A stretch of 46,486 bases of DNA from Caldivirga sp. MU80 (GCF_001663375.1 NZ_LCTF01000019.1:1-46486); one strand, 5' to 3'. Shown: positions 34,123 through 43,485, numbered from the stretch's first letter. The notes: generated from the sequence alone by a model not told the origin. Translations and numbers: made by a program.

Positions 34123-35052
34123 TTACCTTATTGCGTATAGGGCTACGTCACCCTCCTTAATCACCCTTAGTAATCCCCGCCTCCTGTAGTACTTCAGTAT
34201 GGCTTCCGCCGTTATCAAGGCCTGTAGGTAAAGCCCCCTCTTAACACCATATTCACGTATTAACTCACTTGCAAACTCGCAAATAGTCATTGGCCTCTCC
34301 TCAAGTATAAGCCTACCTAAATTCAATAGCTTATTTATGGAATTCATGGATGTGTTTATGAATTCCTTAATTTCATCACCCTCGAGGACCCTCTTAGCGG
34401 GGGGTAAGTAATTATGCCCAGGTACAAGCATCTTGACGCTAATACTCTTAAGCATATTCAGTGTGTTAAGGTAATCGTCAATCGATGAAACTTGAGGTAT
34501 GGAGTCGGTTACCTTAGATCCCCTTATCCCTGACCCCTGCACCGCATCCGAAGTGAACATAACCCCATTGGCGATGCAAACCACCGTACCCGATGTGTGG
34601 CCGAAGGCCTCTAGGCACTCGACACCATTAATCCTCAACACACCCCTAAACGACTCGTGGATAACAGGTGAACCAATCTTGGCCCTAAAATCCTTTATTA
34701 GGGATTCTACCAACTCCTGGTCAAAGCACCTCCTATACCTAAGTGGAAAGAATGAGTCAACGTTCACCAGGTTGCTGTATAGGAAGCCCCTCGCCACATC
34801 ATGGGCAATCACCTTAACCCCCCTATTGGCTAGGTACGCGCTCCCACCGGCGTGGTCTTCATGGGGGTGCGTCACTATGGCCACCTTAGGCAACCCAATG
34901 GCGTTAACTACATCCTCAATTATGCCGATCGTGGCTGTATCCAGCAATACCCCAGAACCCTTAACATAAACCATGTTAAGCTCCACATCACCGTAGTACG
35001 TGCCCACTAGGTTAACCCCACTGGTCAGCTCCTTAACAATAACCTCAACCAT
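34123..35052 (-). CDS. Metallo-beta-lactamase-fold hydrolase
   Basis: The 309-residue protein carries the metal motif THPHEDHAGG, GHTSGTVVCI and a late PGHNYLPP, all typical of MBL-fold hydrolases binding two metals. A C-terminal extension of about 90 residues is helical, as in the LACTB2-like group. The substrate is unknown. It sits between the dehydrogenase (30-base gap) and the enolase-superfamily enzyme (about 50 bases), so a sugar-acid or lactone step is possible but only inferred. Confidence 0.8.
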   Translation of the reverse strand: MVEVIVKELTSGVNLVGTYYGDVELNMVYVKGSGVLLDTATIGIIEDVVNAIGLPKVAIVTHPHEDHAGGSAYLANRGVKVIAHDVARGFLYSNLVNVDSFFPLRYRRCFDQELVESLIKDFRAKIGSPVIHESFRGVLRINGVECLEAFGHTSGTVVCIANGVMFTSDAVQGSGIRGSKVTDSIPQVSSIDDYLNTLNMLKSISVKMLVPGHNYLPPAKRVLEGDEIKEFINTSMNSINKLLNLGRLILEERPMTICEFASELIREYGVKRGLYLQALITAEAILKYYRRRGLLRVIKEGDVALYAIR

Positions 35053-35082
35053 TACTGCTAAGCCTAAGTAAGCTATTAAACG

Positions 35083-36224
35083 TTAACCCTTAACCCTGCC
35101 AAGTACTTTGATTACCGCTGAGAAGTCCTCATTACTAAGCCCCATGGCCTCGGCGATCCTATACAGTTGAAGGGACAGCGACGCCAGCGGTATGGGGACC
35201 CCCAGCCTACTGGCCTCTTTACTAACTAAATCGAGGTCCTTCCTCATGTGTTTGGTTGCGAATTGGACGCTGAAGTCCCCCTTAATCATCTTAGGTACCT
35301 TAAGCTCTGATGTGGGGGACCTGGCGCTGGATAACTTAACCAACACATCCGTTATTACATCACCGCTGAGCCCCATTGCCTCACCTAGGTTAACCACCTC
35401 AGCCAGGGCGGCTACGTATGAGCCCAATAACGCATTATTCACAAGCTTGGCGTATAGTCCATAGCCGTTTGGCCCAACGTGAACCACAGAGCTGGCGAAG
35501 TGGCTAACCACCTCACGGGCCTTCTCGAAGGCCTCATCCTCACCACCCACCAGAACCACGGCTTGGCGTCTCTCCACCAACACTGACGTGCCTATCACCG
35601 GTGCATCAACCATTAAACCACCCCTCCCCTTGACAACGAGTAGACAAGCCCCACCCTTTAGGGTGGGGTTACCCCACTGCGTGGGTTTCATAGCGATAGG
35701 TTTATTAATCCCAGCTCCGTTAGAGTTTTAGTGCTCGGGGTGGTGCCCCCGAGAGGGGGTTTTCCCTACGTCAGATGAGCCGGTGGGGCGATACCCCACC
35801 ATTCATCACCACCCCAGGAACGAAACCATTAACCCCCAAAGAGGGGGTAACGCCCAAGACCCCAGCAGTGAAACCCCGTCCCACTGGGACGGGAAGGGGT
35901 CATAAGCTTAGCCAACTCTATTGATGGTGATATGGTTGACATCTCGATGACTAGGGATCTGCCCTTAACCCCATTAAGCACTCCACTGTCGCCGAGCATC
36001 ACAGCCTTAACTGCATCGTCGTCTGAAACTATGGATAAGACGACATCCACATCCCTAGCCAACTCAGCTGGGTTACCGTAAACCTTAACCTTAAACTCCT
36101 CGGCGAAGGCCCTCGCCTTACTAGGTGTCCTATTGTAAACGCCGCGGAGTAGGCCATCCTCCCTTAGTACCTTGGCTATCCTCCAACCCATGGTACCTAG
36201 GCCTATCACACCAACTGTTACCAT
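35083..36224 (-). pseudogene. HIBADH/6-phosphogluconate-dehydrogenase-family gene split by a 269-bp element
   Basis: The N-terminal part (36224 down to about 35904) has VGVIGLGTMGWRIAKVLRED and ends IELAKL. The C-terminal part (35634 down to 35083) resumes with VKGRGGLMVDAPVIG, the substrate motif of beta-hydroxyacid dehydrogenases, and has GPNGYGLYAKLVNNALLGSY with the catalytic lysine. Removing 35635-35903 exactly joins AAGCTT to GTCAAG in frame, giving IELAKLVKGRGGLMVDAPV. The intact enzyme would be about 290 residues, the family norm. As it stands the gene is broken. It is first of a three-gene operon, so the insertion may also affect the genes downstream. Confidence 0.9.
35635..35903 (+). 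mobile_element. 269-bp non-autonomous IS200/IS605-like element, copy C
   Basis: The element begins AACGAG right after TTGAC and ends GGGGTCAT. Its left end has a hairpin (CCCCACCCT at 35649-35657 with AGGGTGGGG at 35660-35668) and its right end another (CCCGTCCC at 35875-35882 with GGGACGGG at 35886-35893). There is no target-site duplication, as expected for IS200/IS605 single-strand transposition. No tnpA or complete tnpB is present. The 3' half holds several GC-rich hairpins, including CCCCCGAGAGGGGG and CCCCCAAAGAGGGGG, resembling the region encoding TnpB-associated guide RNA. It interrupts a dehydrogenase gene. Confidence 0.88.
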
Positions 36225-36284
36225 AATCCATAAGGCGTCTAATCGTAATTAAACTTATCGCACCATCGCTGTTAGGATGCATAA

Positions 36285-36294
36285 AGTATATTTA
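36285..36294 (+). promoter_or_regulatory. TATA box of the small membrane protein gene
   Basis: AGTATATTTA is centred about 26 bases before the ATG at 36315. Confidence 0.5.
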
Positions 36295-36314
36295 CCAAGC
36301 TAAGCGTCACCACC

Positions 36315-36500
36315 ATGGAGCTGGATCCAGCGGTGGCCCGCCTGGCGTATACCTTGTCCATAATGTTCCTGGTGCTGGCCCTCTTCGCATTACCATTCAA
36401 CCTGCATGTTGAGGCGGCGTTGATAATAGACCTAGTGGTCATAGTCATGCTAGTGGCCTTCCTAATATTCGTGATTATCAGCGTTAGGAGGAGTCGGTGA
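36315..36500 (+). CDS. Small two-helix membrane protein
   Basis: The 61-residue product has two hydrophobic helices (about 10-28 and 35-56) and a basic tail SVRRSR, so the C-terminus is probably cytosolic. It is preceded by a well-placed TATA box, which supports a real gene. It lies 85 bases upstream of two radical SAM genes on the same strand and could be part of that unit. No family is recognised. Confidence 0.6.
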   Translation: MELDPAVARLAYTLSIMFLVLALFALPFNLHVEAALIIDLVVIVMLVAFLIFVIISVRRSR

Positions 36501-36585
36501 GCACTGCTTCACTTAAAAACCTCATTAAGGGTTAAGTGGCTTACCGTATCAACAGGCTAATTAGTTTCACCGAGCCCATAAACCT

Positions 36586-38091
36586 ATGTCGTCGATCACG
36601 GATAAGATCGATGATGAATTATCCAGGAGGAGTGGTACTGGGGCGTTGATAGCCGCTATTAGGATTCTAAACAGGGGCGCTGTTAGGCATGCATTGTCGG
36701 CGTTGATGAAGGAGGTGGAGTTTAATGGTAGGAGGAAACCCCTGCTTGAGTGGGTTATGGCCGCCTACGCTGGTAATGAGCCATGCCCAATCATCGCCCA
36801 CATGGTTTCACCATTCTTCAAGGCCATGGTTAAACTGTCAATGAGCTACTTCCACGCAGATGAGGAGGAGGTTAAGCAGCTACTTAGCGACCCAGCGGTC
36901 AGAAGGGGCATTGTAACCACGCTTAGGGGCATTGCCCTATTCGGCGTAACAACACCACAAAAACTCCCTGCACCATTCTTCATAGTTTGGAACTTCACCA
37001 ACCTATGCAACCTCAGGTGCATTCACTGTTATCAAAACGCCGGCAAGCCACTGCCCAATGAATTAACACTTGAGGAGAAGCTTAGGGTGGTTAAGGAGCT
37101 TGACGAGGCTGGTGTGCCAGCAATAGCCCTATCTGGGGGTGAACCAACAATCCACCCGGACTTCTGGGATGTTTTAAATGAAATGAACAGGAGGGGGTTC
37201 TACTCGGCCGTGGCCACAAATGGCCTAATGTTCGCCAACATGGAGTTCGCTGAGAAGGCTAAGAAGGCTGGGTTAAGGTACGTGGAGATAAGCATAGACG
37301 CAGCGGACCCTGAGGTTCACGATAAGTTTAGGGGTGTGCCAGGGGCATGGGCTAAGGCTGTCCAGGGCCTTAGGAATGCGGTTAAGCTCGGCTTCAGCGT
37401 GGCACTGGCCTTCACAGTCACGAAGACTAATGTTGACCAGGTCGATAAGGTGCTTGACCTAGCCCAGGAGATAGGTGTGAGGAGGGTTGTCTTCTTCAAT
37501 TTTGTACCTGTGGGTAGGGGCCGTGAAAACCTTGAAATTGACCTAGATCCCGAGGAGAGGGAGAGGTTCCTAAGGCACATTTACAGGGAGATGAAGAGGA
37601 GGAACATGGAGATTGTGAGCACTGCGCCATACTATGGGAGGGTTGTGAACCAGTTAAGCAACAATGAGGACGCTGCACCAACACACTTCGTGGTTGCTAA
37701 TGACCCAATAACCAGGGAGTTAACGGAGTTCATAGGTGGGTGTGGTGCGGGGAGGATTTACGCCGCCATTGAGCCTGAGGGCACGGTAACCCCATGCGTG
37801 TTCCTACCCTACCCCGTGGGTAACCTTAGGACTAAGTCCTTCTGGGACATATGGATGGACCCATTTATGGAGAACTTCAGGGATAGGGATAGGTTAAAGG
37901 GCTTCTGCGGTAAATGCCCATATAAGTTAATCTGCGGTGGCTGTAGGGCTAGGGCATACGGCTACTTCGGCGATGTACTAGCCCCAGACCCAGGGTGCAT
38001 ATACAACTCCTCGGAGTGGAGGAGGCTTAAGGAGGAGGCTGAGGAGTGGGCTAAGATTAAGGTTAAGGTATCGGGCTTAAGGTTTAAGTGA
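36586..38091 (+). CDS. Radical SAM/SPASM-domain protein with N-terminal extension
   Basis: The 501-residue protein has the [4Fe-4S]/SAM motif CNLRCIHC (C141, C145, C148), the glycine-rich SAM motif ALSGGEPTIH, and a C-terminal SPASM-type cysteine cluster (CGAGRIYAAIEPEG, then FCGKCPYKLICGGCRARAYG). The first 130 residues are a helical extension without recognised motif. SPASM proteins modify peptides, haem precursors or enzymes, so this alone does not give the substrate. It is six bases upstream of a second radical SAM gene and certainly cotranscribed. Confidence 0.85.
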   Translation: MSSITDKIDDELSRRSGTGALIAAIRILNRGAVRHALSALMKEVEFNGRRKPLLEWVMAAYAGNEPCPIIAHMVSPFFKAMVKLSMSYFHADEEEVKQLLSDPAVRRGIVTTLRGIALFGVTTPQKLPAPFFIVWNFTNLCNLRCIHCYQNAGKPLPNELTLEEKLRVVKELDEAGVPAIALSGGEPTIHPDFWDVLNEMNRRGFYSAVATNGLMFANMEFAEKAKKAGLRYVEISIDAADPEVHDKFRGVPGAWAKAVQGLRNAVKLGFSVALAFTVTKTNVDQVDKVLDLAQEIGVRRVVFFNFVPVGRGRENLEIDLDPEERERFLRHIYREMKRRNMEIVSTAPYYGRVVNQLSNNEDAAPTHFVVANDPITRELTEFIGGCGAGRIYAAIEPEGTVTPCVFLPYPVGNLRTKSFWDIWMDPFMENFRDRDRLKGFCGKCPYKLICGGCRARAYGYFGDVLAPDPGCIYNSSEWRRLKEEAEEWAKIKVKVSGLRFK

Positions 38092-38097
38092 CCCCCA

Positions 38098-39516
38098 ATG
38101 AAGGTGCTCCTGGCAGTCCCACCAGGCATTGATAAGCTTGAGCTATACAAGGTACTTGGACTTAAGGCACCACCACTTGGCCTTGCCTGGATAGCCGCAG
38201 TTCTAGAGAATGCTGGCCATAAGGTCAGGATAATTGACTCACCCACCGAGGGCATTGACTTAGGCTCATTCATTAGTGAGGTTAAGGCCTGGGGGCCTGA
38301 CGTAGTTGGCTTAACGGCCTTAACACCCACGGTATATAAGGCCTACGACACTGTTAAGGCGATTAAGGAGTATGATAAGGATTTACCGGTCATAATGGGT
38401 GGACCGCACGTAACCTTCATGTACGATGAGGCCTTAAGCCACGGCGTCGATGTTGTTGTTAGGGGTGAGGGCGAGTACACCACGCTGGAGCTCGTTAATA
38501 CCCTTGAGAAGGTTGGCATGGATAGGGATGCGCTTAAGGAGGTTAAGGGCATAGTGTTCACGGACAGGAATGGGGAGGTTGTTAAGACTAGGGATAGGCC
38601 GATAATAAGGAACCTGGATGAGTTACCATTCCCAGCACGCCACCTACTACCCATGGATAAGTACACGATATTCGGTAAGCCAATTAGGATAATACACGTC
38701 ATGGCCAGCCGTGGATGCCCCTATGGGTGCTCCTTCTGCTCAACATCATACTACTGGGGTAGGATGATCAGGTATAGGTCAGCTAAGAATGTCGCCGACG
38801 AGATTGAGGATGCCGTGAATAGGTATAAGGCGAGGACAATAGTGTTCACTGATGACGAGTTCACCCTTGGTAAAAGGTTCGTCTACGAGTTCCTTAGGGA
38901 ACTTGACGAGAGGGGGCTTAATGTAAACTTCTCCTGCGGTTCAAGGGTTGATACGATGGATAGGGAGATGATGAAGGCCTTAATGGACCATGGGTGCACG
39001 GCGCTCTACTTCGGGGTTGAGTCAGCCAGCCAAGATACTATAAACAGGATTGGCAAGAGGATAACCATAGATCAGGCTATTAGAGTTTTTCAATGGGTTC
39101 ATGAACTTAAGGCCAATGCCGTGGCCTCCTTCGTGATTGGGTTCCCCTGGGAAACCATCGATGATATGAAGAGGACTGCTAAATTCGCCGCTAAACTGGA
39201 TCCATCATACGCCCAATTCACAGTAGCAACACCCTACCCAGGCACCCCACTGTACTACCAGGCGGTTAACGAGAACCTCATTGAGGATTGGAATTGGGAG
39301 CACTACACAACGCTTAGGGCCGTGATGAGGGGTTACAGGTTCACTAGGCAGCAGGCCGATAAGATGCTTCAATACGCCTATAGGGTATTCTACATGAGAC
39401 TCAGCTTCATAGCCAGGGAGCTGCTTAGCGGAAGGTTATCAACCATAATAACGGCCATTAAGAACTCGGTGGTGCCGTGGTTCATGGATAGGTTAATGAG
39501 GAGAGAGGAGGATTAA
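38098..39516 (+). CDS. B12-binding-domain radical SAM protein
   Basis: The 472-residue protein has an N-terminal cobalamin-binding-like domain (residues 1-140) with GPDVVGLTALTPTVYKAYD, VIMGGPHVTF and VRGEGEYTTLEL, but no DxHxxG cobalt-ligand motif. The radical SAM core follows, with CPYGCSFC (C207, C211, C214). A helical C-terminus of about 100 residues includes TPYPGTPLYYQAV. This is the class B radical SAM methylase/cyclase group, which includes lipid, bacteriochlorin and antibiotic enzymes. The substrate is unknown. Confidence 0.85.
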   Translation: MKVLLAVPPGIDKLELYKVLGLKAPPLGLAWIAAVLENAGHKVRIIDSPTEGIDLGSFISEVKAWGPDVVGLTALTPTVYKAYDTVKAIKEYDKDLPVIMGGPHVTFMYDEALSHGVDVVVRGEGEYTTLELVNTLEKVGMDRDALKEVKGIVFTDRNGEVVKTRDRPIIRNLDELPFPARHLLPMDKYTIFGKPIRIIHVMASRGCPYGCSFCSTSYYWGRMIRYRSAKNVADEIEDAVNRYKARTIVFTDDEFTLGKRFVYEFLRELDERGLNVNFSCGSRVDTMDREMMKALMDHGCTALYFGVESASQDTINRIGKRITIDQAIRVFQWVHELKANAVASFVIGFPWETIDDMKRTAKFAAKLDPSYAQFTVATPYPGTPLYYQAVNENLIEDWNWEHYTTLRAVMRGYRFTRQQADKMLQYAYRVFYMRLSFIARELLSGRLSTIITAIKNSVVPWFMDRLMRREED

Positions 39517-39562
39517 GATATTTTTAATTTAAAAATTTAAATAACCTCACACCTGAGTATTG

Positions 39563-40186
39563 TTAGGTTTCGTGTTCCCTCATTAGATGCAGTATCCTCT
39601 TGGCTGGGAGTACCGCGTTCTCGAACTGCTGCATGGTTACCCTTAACCCAAGCATGTTGATTAAGCCTAGTATCACATCAACATTACTCGACAATACACC
39701 GTTCTCAATGTAGTCATGGGTAAGGTCCAGTATGCTTACCACGGTGTCCTTACCGAATACCTTACTCACCCATATTAAGGCATCAGGTATGTTGAGAAGC
39801 GCCATGTTCCTCCCGGTTAACCTAATCATCAGGTACATGTATAGTAGGGAGACGTTGTTGATCATTACGCACTTACCCACCTTATCACAGTCATCCTTAC
39901 TCACCATGTAACCATCATAAACGTATATGCTACCCTTACTCCTCGAGAACCTTAGGTAAGCCTTAATGCCACCTAACTCAAGCAGCTTAATGTTCTTACC
40001 TAACTTATCCCTAATCCTCAGTAGCCTCCTAAAAAGCCTATACACGGATTCCCTACTACAACCCCTCATGGTTAAGGTTGAGGTTGACAATATGGGTAAG
40101 CCCATGCAGTTTAAACCTAGGGAATTGCATATGGATATTCTACGGTAGAGAATATGCAGTACCAAGTGGGCGGTGTCTAAGTGCAC
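39563..40186 (-). CDS. Hypothetical protein without recognised family
   Basis: The frame can start at GTG 40225, but a clear TATA-like GGATTATAAATC lies at about 40211-40222 inside that version. The GTG at 40186, about 28 bases downstream, is therefore a better leaderless start (about 207 residues). The product has a basic, helical stretch CSRESVYRLFRRLLRIRDKL and ends with ENAVLPAKRILHLMREHET. Several cysteines are scattered without a metal-site pattern. No family is recognised. It is convergent with the radical SAM pair and downstream of the large surface protein gene. Confidence 0.5.
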   Translation of the reverse strand: MHLDTAHLVLHILYRRISICNSLGLNCMGLPILSTSTLTMRGCSRESVYRLFRRLLRIRDKLGKNIKLLELGGIKAYLRFSRSKGSIYVYDGYMVSKDDCDKVGKCVMINNVSLLYMYLMIRLTGRNMALLNIPDALIWVSKVFGKDTVVSILDLTHDYIENGVLSSNVDVILGLINMLGLRVTMQQFENAVLPAKRILHLMREHET

Positions 40187-40290
40187 TATAGGACAGGTTT
40201 CATCCGGAATTGATTTATAATCCACAGTAACTAGGTTAAATTAACCTATTTATTAAACATTCTAATTGAGACCCTGCGGTAGGTTAATAC

Positions 40291-42855
40291 TCAGCTGCTG
40301 CGCATGAGTAGTGATATTATGAAACCCATTATTATGGCTAAGGCGTATATTGTGAAATCATACCACGGCACACCCATTAACCCTGGTATGACTGAGACCT
40401 CCACGGGTCCAACGATGACTTGGTTTAACCACTCATTACCCGTGTAGTTCAGGTATATGGACCATTGGCCAACCCTATCAGCACCAATCCTTAACATTGA
40501 CCCATTTACCAGCTGCGTGTTAAATACCCTCAACCTACCACTCTCATTAACAAACACCAATGCATTTGAGGTGGTTGGGAATGGGTGCTTAGCCTTAACT
40601 ATAACCAGTAGTATCACTGAACTGCCTAGTGATATGGAACCGTTGTTAAGCACCCTAACTATTATAGTCGGGTTAGCCTTAGACACCCTTATTACTCCAC
40701 TAAACCCGCATGATAAGTAATTCCTGTTGCCAGGCCAATTAATGTTTATGACGTATAGCCCAGGGTACCTTGGTGTGTAGGTTGCTTTAAAGTAGCCGTT
40801 GACTACATCAACGGTCATCAATGTATTGTTAATACTCACGGGGAGTGTGTTAACGGGGGCTGTGGTGTTTCCCACAATAAACACCTCATCACCGACTATG
40901 AATGTACCATACACCCCCACCCTGATGCTGCACGGTGCCTTAAGTACTATGACCGATGACTTGGCTATTGATGGTAGGTAGTTTTGTGAACCTGGGTAGT
41001 AGAGGGTTAAGTTTAGGTAACCGGCTTCCTCGGGTTTAATGTAAATGTGGCCGGAGCCATTAATGACGTTGATGTAGCCGGCCAATGAACCATTAATGTA
41101 GACGTAAACCGAGCCACTTATCCTTGGGCTTAGGTTAACGGCTACCGTTAGTAATTGCCCATACACAATCGTTGAATTCACCAGGTAGCTTATGGTAACG
41201 GTAACCGGCTCAACAATAACCTTAACCTGGCTTGAGGTTGAGAAGGACTGCGATGGCGAGTAGGTGGTGTAGATCACGTAAACCCCTGTTACATTAGGCT
41301 TAAAGTTAATCGAGGCCTCACCACTGTTGTTTGTCGTCACGGCCCCCGACCAAATCACTACCCCATTCAACGTGACTTGGTACTGCACAACCTGCCTGGG
41401 TAAACTAAGCCCACCGGCGGTTAGGATTATGGTTAAGTTTACGGTTTCACCATACGTTATGTTCAGGAACTGGGGCTTAGTGGTTAACTCAGGCTTAAGC
41501 ACATTAAGCAGTATAATACTGTTGAAGCTGTACAAGAAGCCACCATCATCAGTCATGATTAGCGTTACGTTGAGGGGTATTGGACCTGGTTGAAGCGCCA
41601 GCATGGAGATGCTAAATGTCCCATTACCGCGGAGGTAAGCGGAGCCCCCAATGATACTGACTGGGAATTGGGGTAATAGAGGTGTTACGTAAATCCTCTC
41701 GCTAATTATCGGCGCTAGTACAGTCACGTTAATCAAAACCCTTGATTCAACCCCAATGGGTATGGTTGAGTTAGGCGTACTAACCACGGCGGTTGGTTGA
41801 TAAGCCCTAACGGTAAACTCCACCGACCCAACTGTGCAATACCCGTAGTTAAAGTAGGCCTTAACATCGTAGGCGCCACTACTAACCGTAAGGAAGCTAC
41901 CTGAGGATGACTGGCCATTAACCATTACATTCATGGTTAAGTTGCTCATGTAAACCCCAACAACGTTAACCATATGGCCAGTCACCACGGGTATAATGGA
42001 CCCATTACCCACGCTTACATCTAATTCACCGTAGGTGACGTTAACGGTAAACCAGGGCCTTGATGAACTGAGCTGGGTGAGGTAAGATGAGTACACCTGC
42101 CCATTGAGTGTTAGTTCCGCTGAGACAGTCCCATTAATGAAGGCTAACTGCTCTTCAACAACCTGCAGGCCATTAATGGTTATCTCGCCCACCGAGGAGT
42201 AGGTCCCAATGGTGTTGACTAGGCTTAGCTTAACCGGTTCAGCCGAGTAGACGATAATATTCAGTTTAGGTGATACGTAAGGCATGTTGATAATTGAGTT
42301 GTTGGCTATTGGGGTTGTTAAGCCACATTGGGTTATGTAGGCCCCAATTATCTTGGGCTTATACATTATTAGACGGTAGATCCTGCTGACGGTGAAGTTA
42401 AGCACACCTAAGGTTACGTTAATGGAGTAGTTGCCGTATGGTATTGAGTAAACAGGCACATTAATGAGCCTATAGGATGCGGTGGTTAAGTTGAAGGACA
42501 CAGAGTATGTGTAGACGTTGCCTATCCGAACATTCAGGGTTGCGCTGCCATTGAACGGTATCGTTGAGTTCACTATTGAGGCATTAACCAGAAGCGTGAA
42601 GTAGTTTAATGGTGTTGAAATGAGGCCATTGCTTGGGTAATTAACCCAGTTCTCGTAGGATAGGTAAACTAAGCTGACGCCCAGGGTCATGTTTAACCTG
42701 GGCTTTGTTGCATTAACTGGCCGAGTCACGTTTATGGGGCTTGTTGAAGTTGAGTTAGTTGTGGCTAATTGACTGGAGCGGGCAGTTAAGGTACCAATCA
42801 GTGCGAAGGCTGCGAGCGCAAATACGATAAGGGCCAGCTTCTCCATATTCACCAT
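40291..42855 (-). CDS. Large Ig-like-repeat surface protein
   Basis: The 854-residue protein has an N-terminal signal or anchor helix (KLALIVFALAAFALIGTLTA), a long extracellular part dense in N-x-S/T glycosylation sites, and a C-terminal transmembrane helix (FTIYALAIIMGFIISLL) with a short MRSS tail. The last 400 residues contain about four related beta-sandwich units of about 90 residues, each opening YG-type (TYGETVNLTI, VYGQLLTVAV, IVGDEVFIVG, SLGSSVILLV) and closing with a YPG/YSPS.NYL-type strand. It looks like a cell-surface or S-layer-associated adhesin-type protein. The ATG at 42855 has a TATA element about 27 bases upstream. Confidence 0.75.
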   Translation of the reverse strand: MVNMEKLALIVFALAAFALIGTLTARSSQLATTNSTSTSPINVTRPVNATKPRLNMTLGVSLVYLSYENWVNYPSNGLISTPLNYFTLLVNASIVNSTIPFNGSATLNVRIGNVYTYSVSFNLTTASYRLINVPVYSIPYGNYSINVTLGVLNFTVSRIYRLIMYKPKIIGAYITQCGLTTPIANNSIINMPYVSPKLNIIVYSAEPVKLSLVNTIGTYSSVGEITINGLQVVEEQLAFINGTVSAELTLNGQVYSSYLTQLSSSRPWFTVNVTYGELDVSVGNGSIIPVVTGHMVNVVGVYMSNLTMNVMVNGQSSSGSFLTVSSGAYDVKAYFNYGYCTVGSVEFTVRAYQPTAVVSTPNSTIPIGVESRVLINVTVLAPIISERIYVTPLLPQFPVSIIGGSAYLRGNGTFSISMLALQPGPIPLNVTLIMTDDGGFLYSFNSIILLNVLKPELTTKPQFLNITYGETVNLTIILTAGGLSLPRQVVQYQVTLNGVVIWSGAVTTNNSGEASINFKPNVTGVYVIYTTYSPSQSFSTSSQVKVIVEPVTVTISYLVNSTIVYGQLLTVAVNLSPRISGSVYVYINGSLAGYINVINGSGHIYIKPEEAGYLNLTLYYPGSQNYLPSIAKSSVIVLKAPCSIRVGVYGTFIVGDEVFIVGNTTAPVNTLPVSINNTLMTVDVVNGYFKATYTPRYPGLYVININWPGNRNYLSCGFSGVIRVSKANPTIIVRVLNNGSISLGSSVILLVIVKAKHPFPTTSNALVFVNESGRLRVFNTQLVNGSMLRIGADRVGQWSIYLNYTGNEWLNQVIVGPVEVSVIPGLMGVPWYDFTIYALAIIMGFIISLLMRSS

Positions 42856-42902
42856 TGGAGGTTCATCATGAGTGGATTATTAAATGTTATTCAATTCAAC
42901 GT

Positions 42903-43463
42903 CTACTGAGTCTGCTGGGGCTCAGATGCAGCGGCTTGGTTACCCTGGCCTGGCTGGGCAACCTTAGCCTTGAATATGCGTGAGGTCGGTGCTAAACCTA
43001 CGCCGTCCTCAAGGCCCCTTGGCACCAGGTAGCCTGGTGACCTAATCCTAACGCCGTTTACGGCTATGTGGCCGTGGACTATGAGCTGCCTGGCCTCATG
43101 AAGTGACCTAGCTAAACCCCTCTTATATACCAGCGTCTGCAACCTACGCTCAAGAACTGCAGTCACGTCTAGGGCTAGGACTGAGTCCAGTGGTATCGAC
43201 GTGTCGTTTATCAGCCCCATCTTAAATAATCTATCCTTAAGCTCCGCCTCGGCCTTTTCCCTAACCTCAGGGGGCGCTGAGAGTATTTCCCTAGCCCTAT
43301 GCTTAATGCGCCTAAGCAGTGCCCTAGCTAACCAAAGCTCCCTCTTATTCCTTAGGCCGTATTCGCCAATTAACCTAAGCTCGCCCATAAGCAGTTCGCT
43401 GTTCCACAGCCTCTTCGGCTTACCCTCAATGTACTTCTTCTTAGGTCTCTTAGGATCTCCCAT
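42903..43463 (-). CDS. rps4: 30S ribosomal protein S4
   Basis: The 186-residue protein begins GDPKRPKKKYIEGKPKRLWN and has the S4 RNA-binding domain ending ARQLIVHGHIAVNGVRIRSP, as in archaeal S4. The C-terminus has a Q/A-rich tail. In most archaea S4 sits between S13 and S11; neither is adjacent here, so this is a detached copy of that operon's gene. A TATA box is located 27 bases upstream. Confidence 0.95.
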   Translation of the reverse strand: MGDPKRPKKKYIEGKPKRLWNSELLMGELRLIGEYGLRNKRELWLARALLRRIKHRAREILSAPPEVREKAEAELKDRLFKMGLINDTSIPLDSVLALDVTAVLERRLQTLVYKRGLARSLHEARQLIVHGHIAVNGVRIRSPGYLVPRGLEDGVGLAPTSRIFKAKVAQPGQGNQAAASEPQQTQ

Positions 43464-43485
43464 TAAGCCCGATGCCGGGGCATGG

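Noticed and set aside
36586-39516. Assignment of the radical SAM pair as tetraether-lipid enzymes (Tes or Grs)
   Set aside because: The motifs visible are general to radical SAM/SPASM and B12-type enzymes; nothing specific to those lipid enzymes can be seen.
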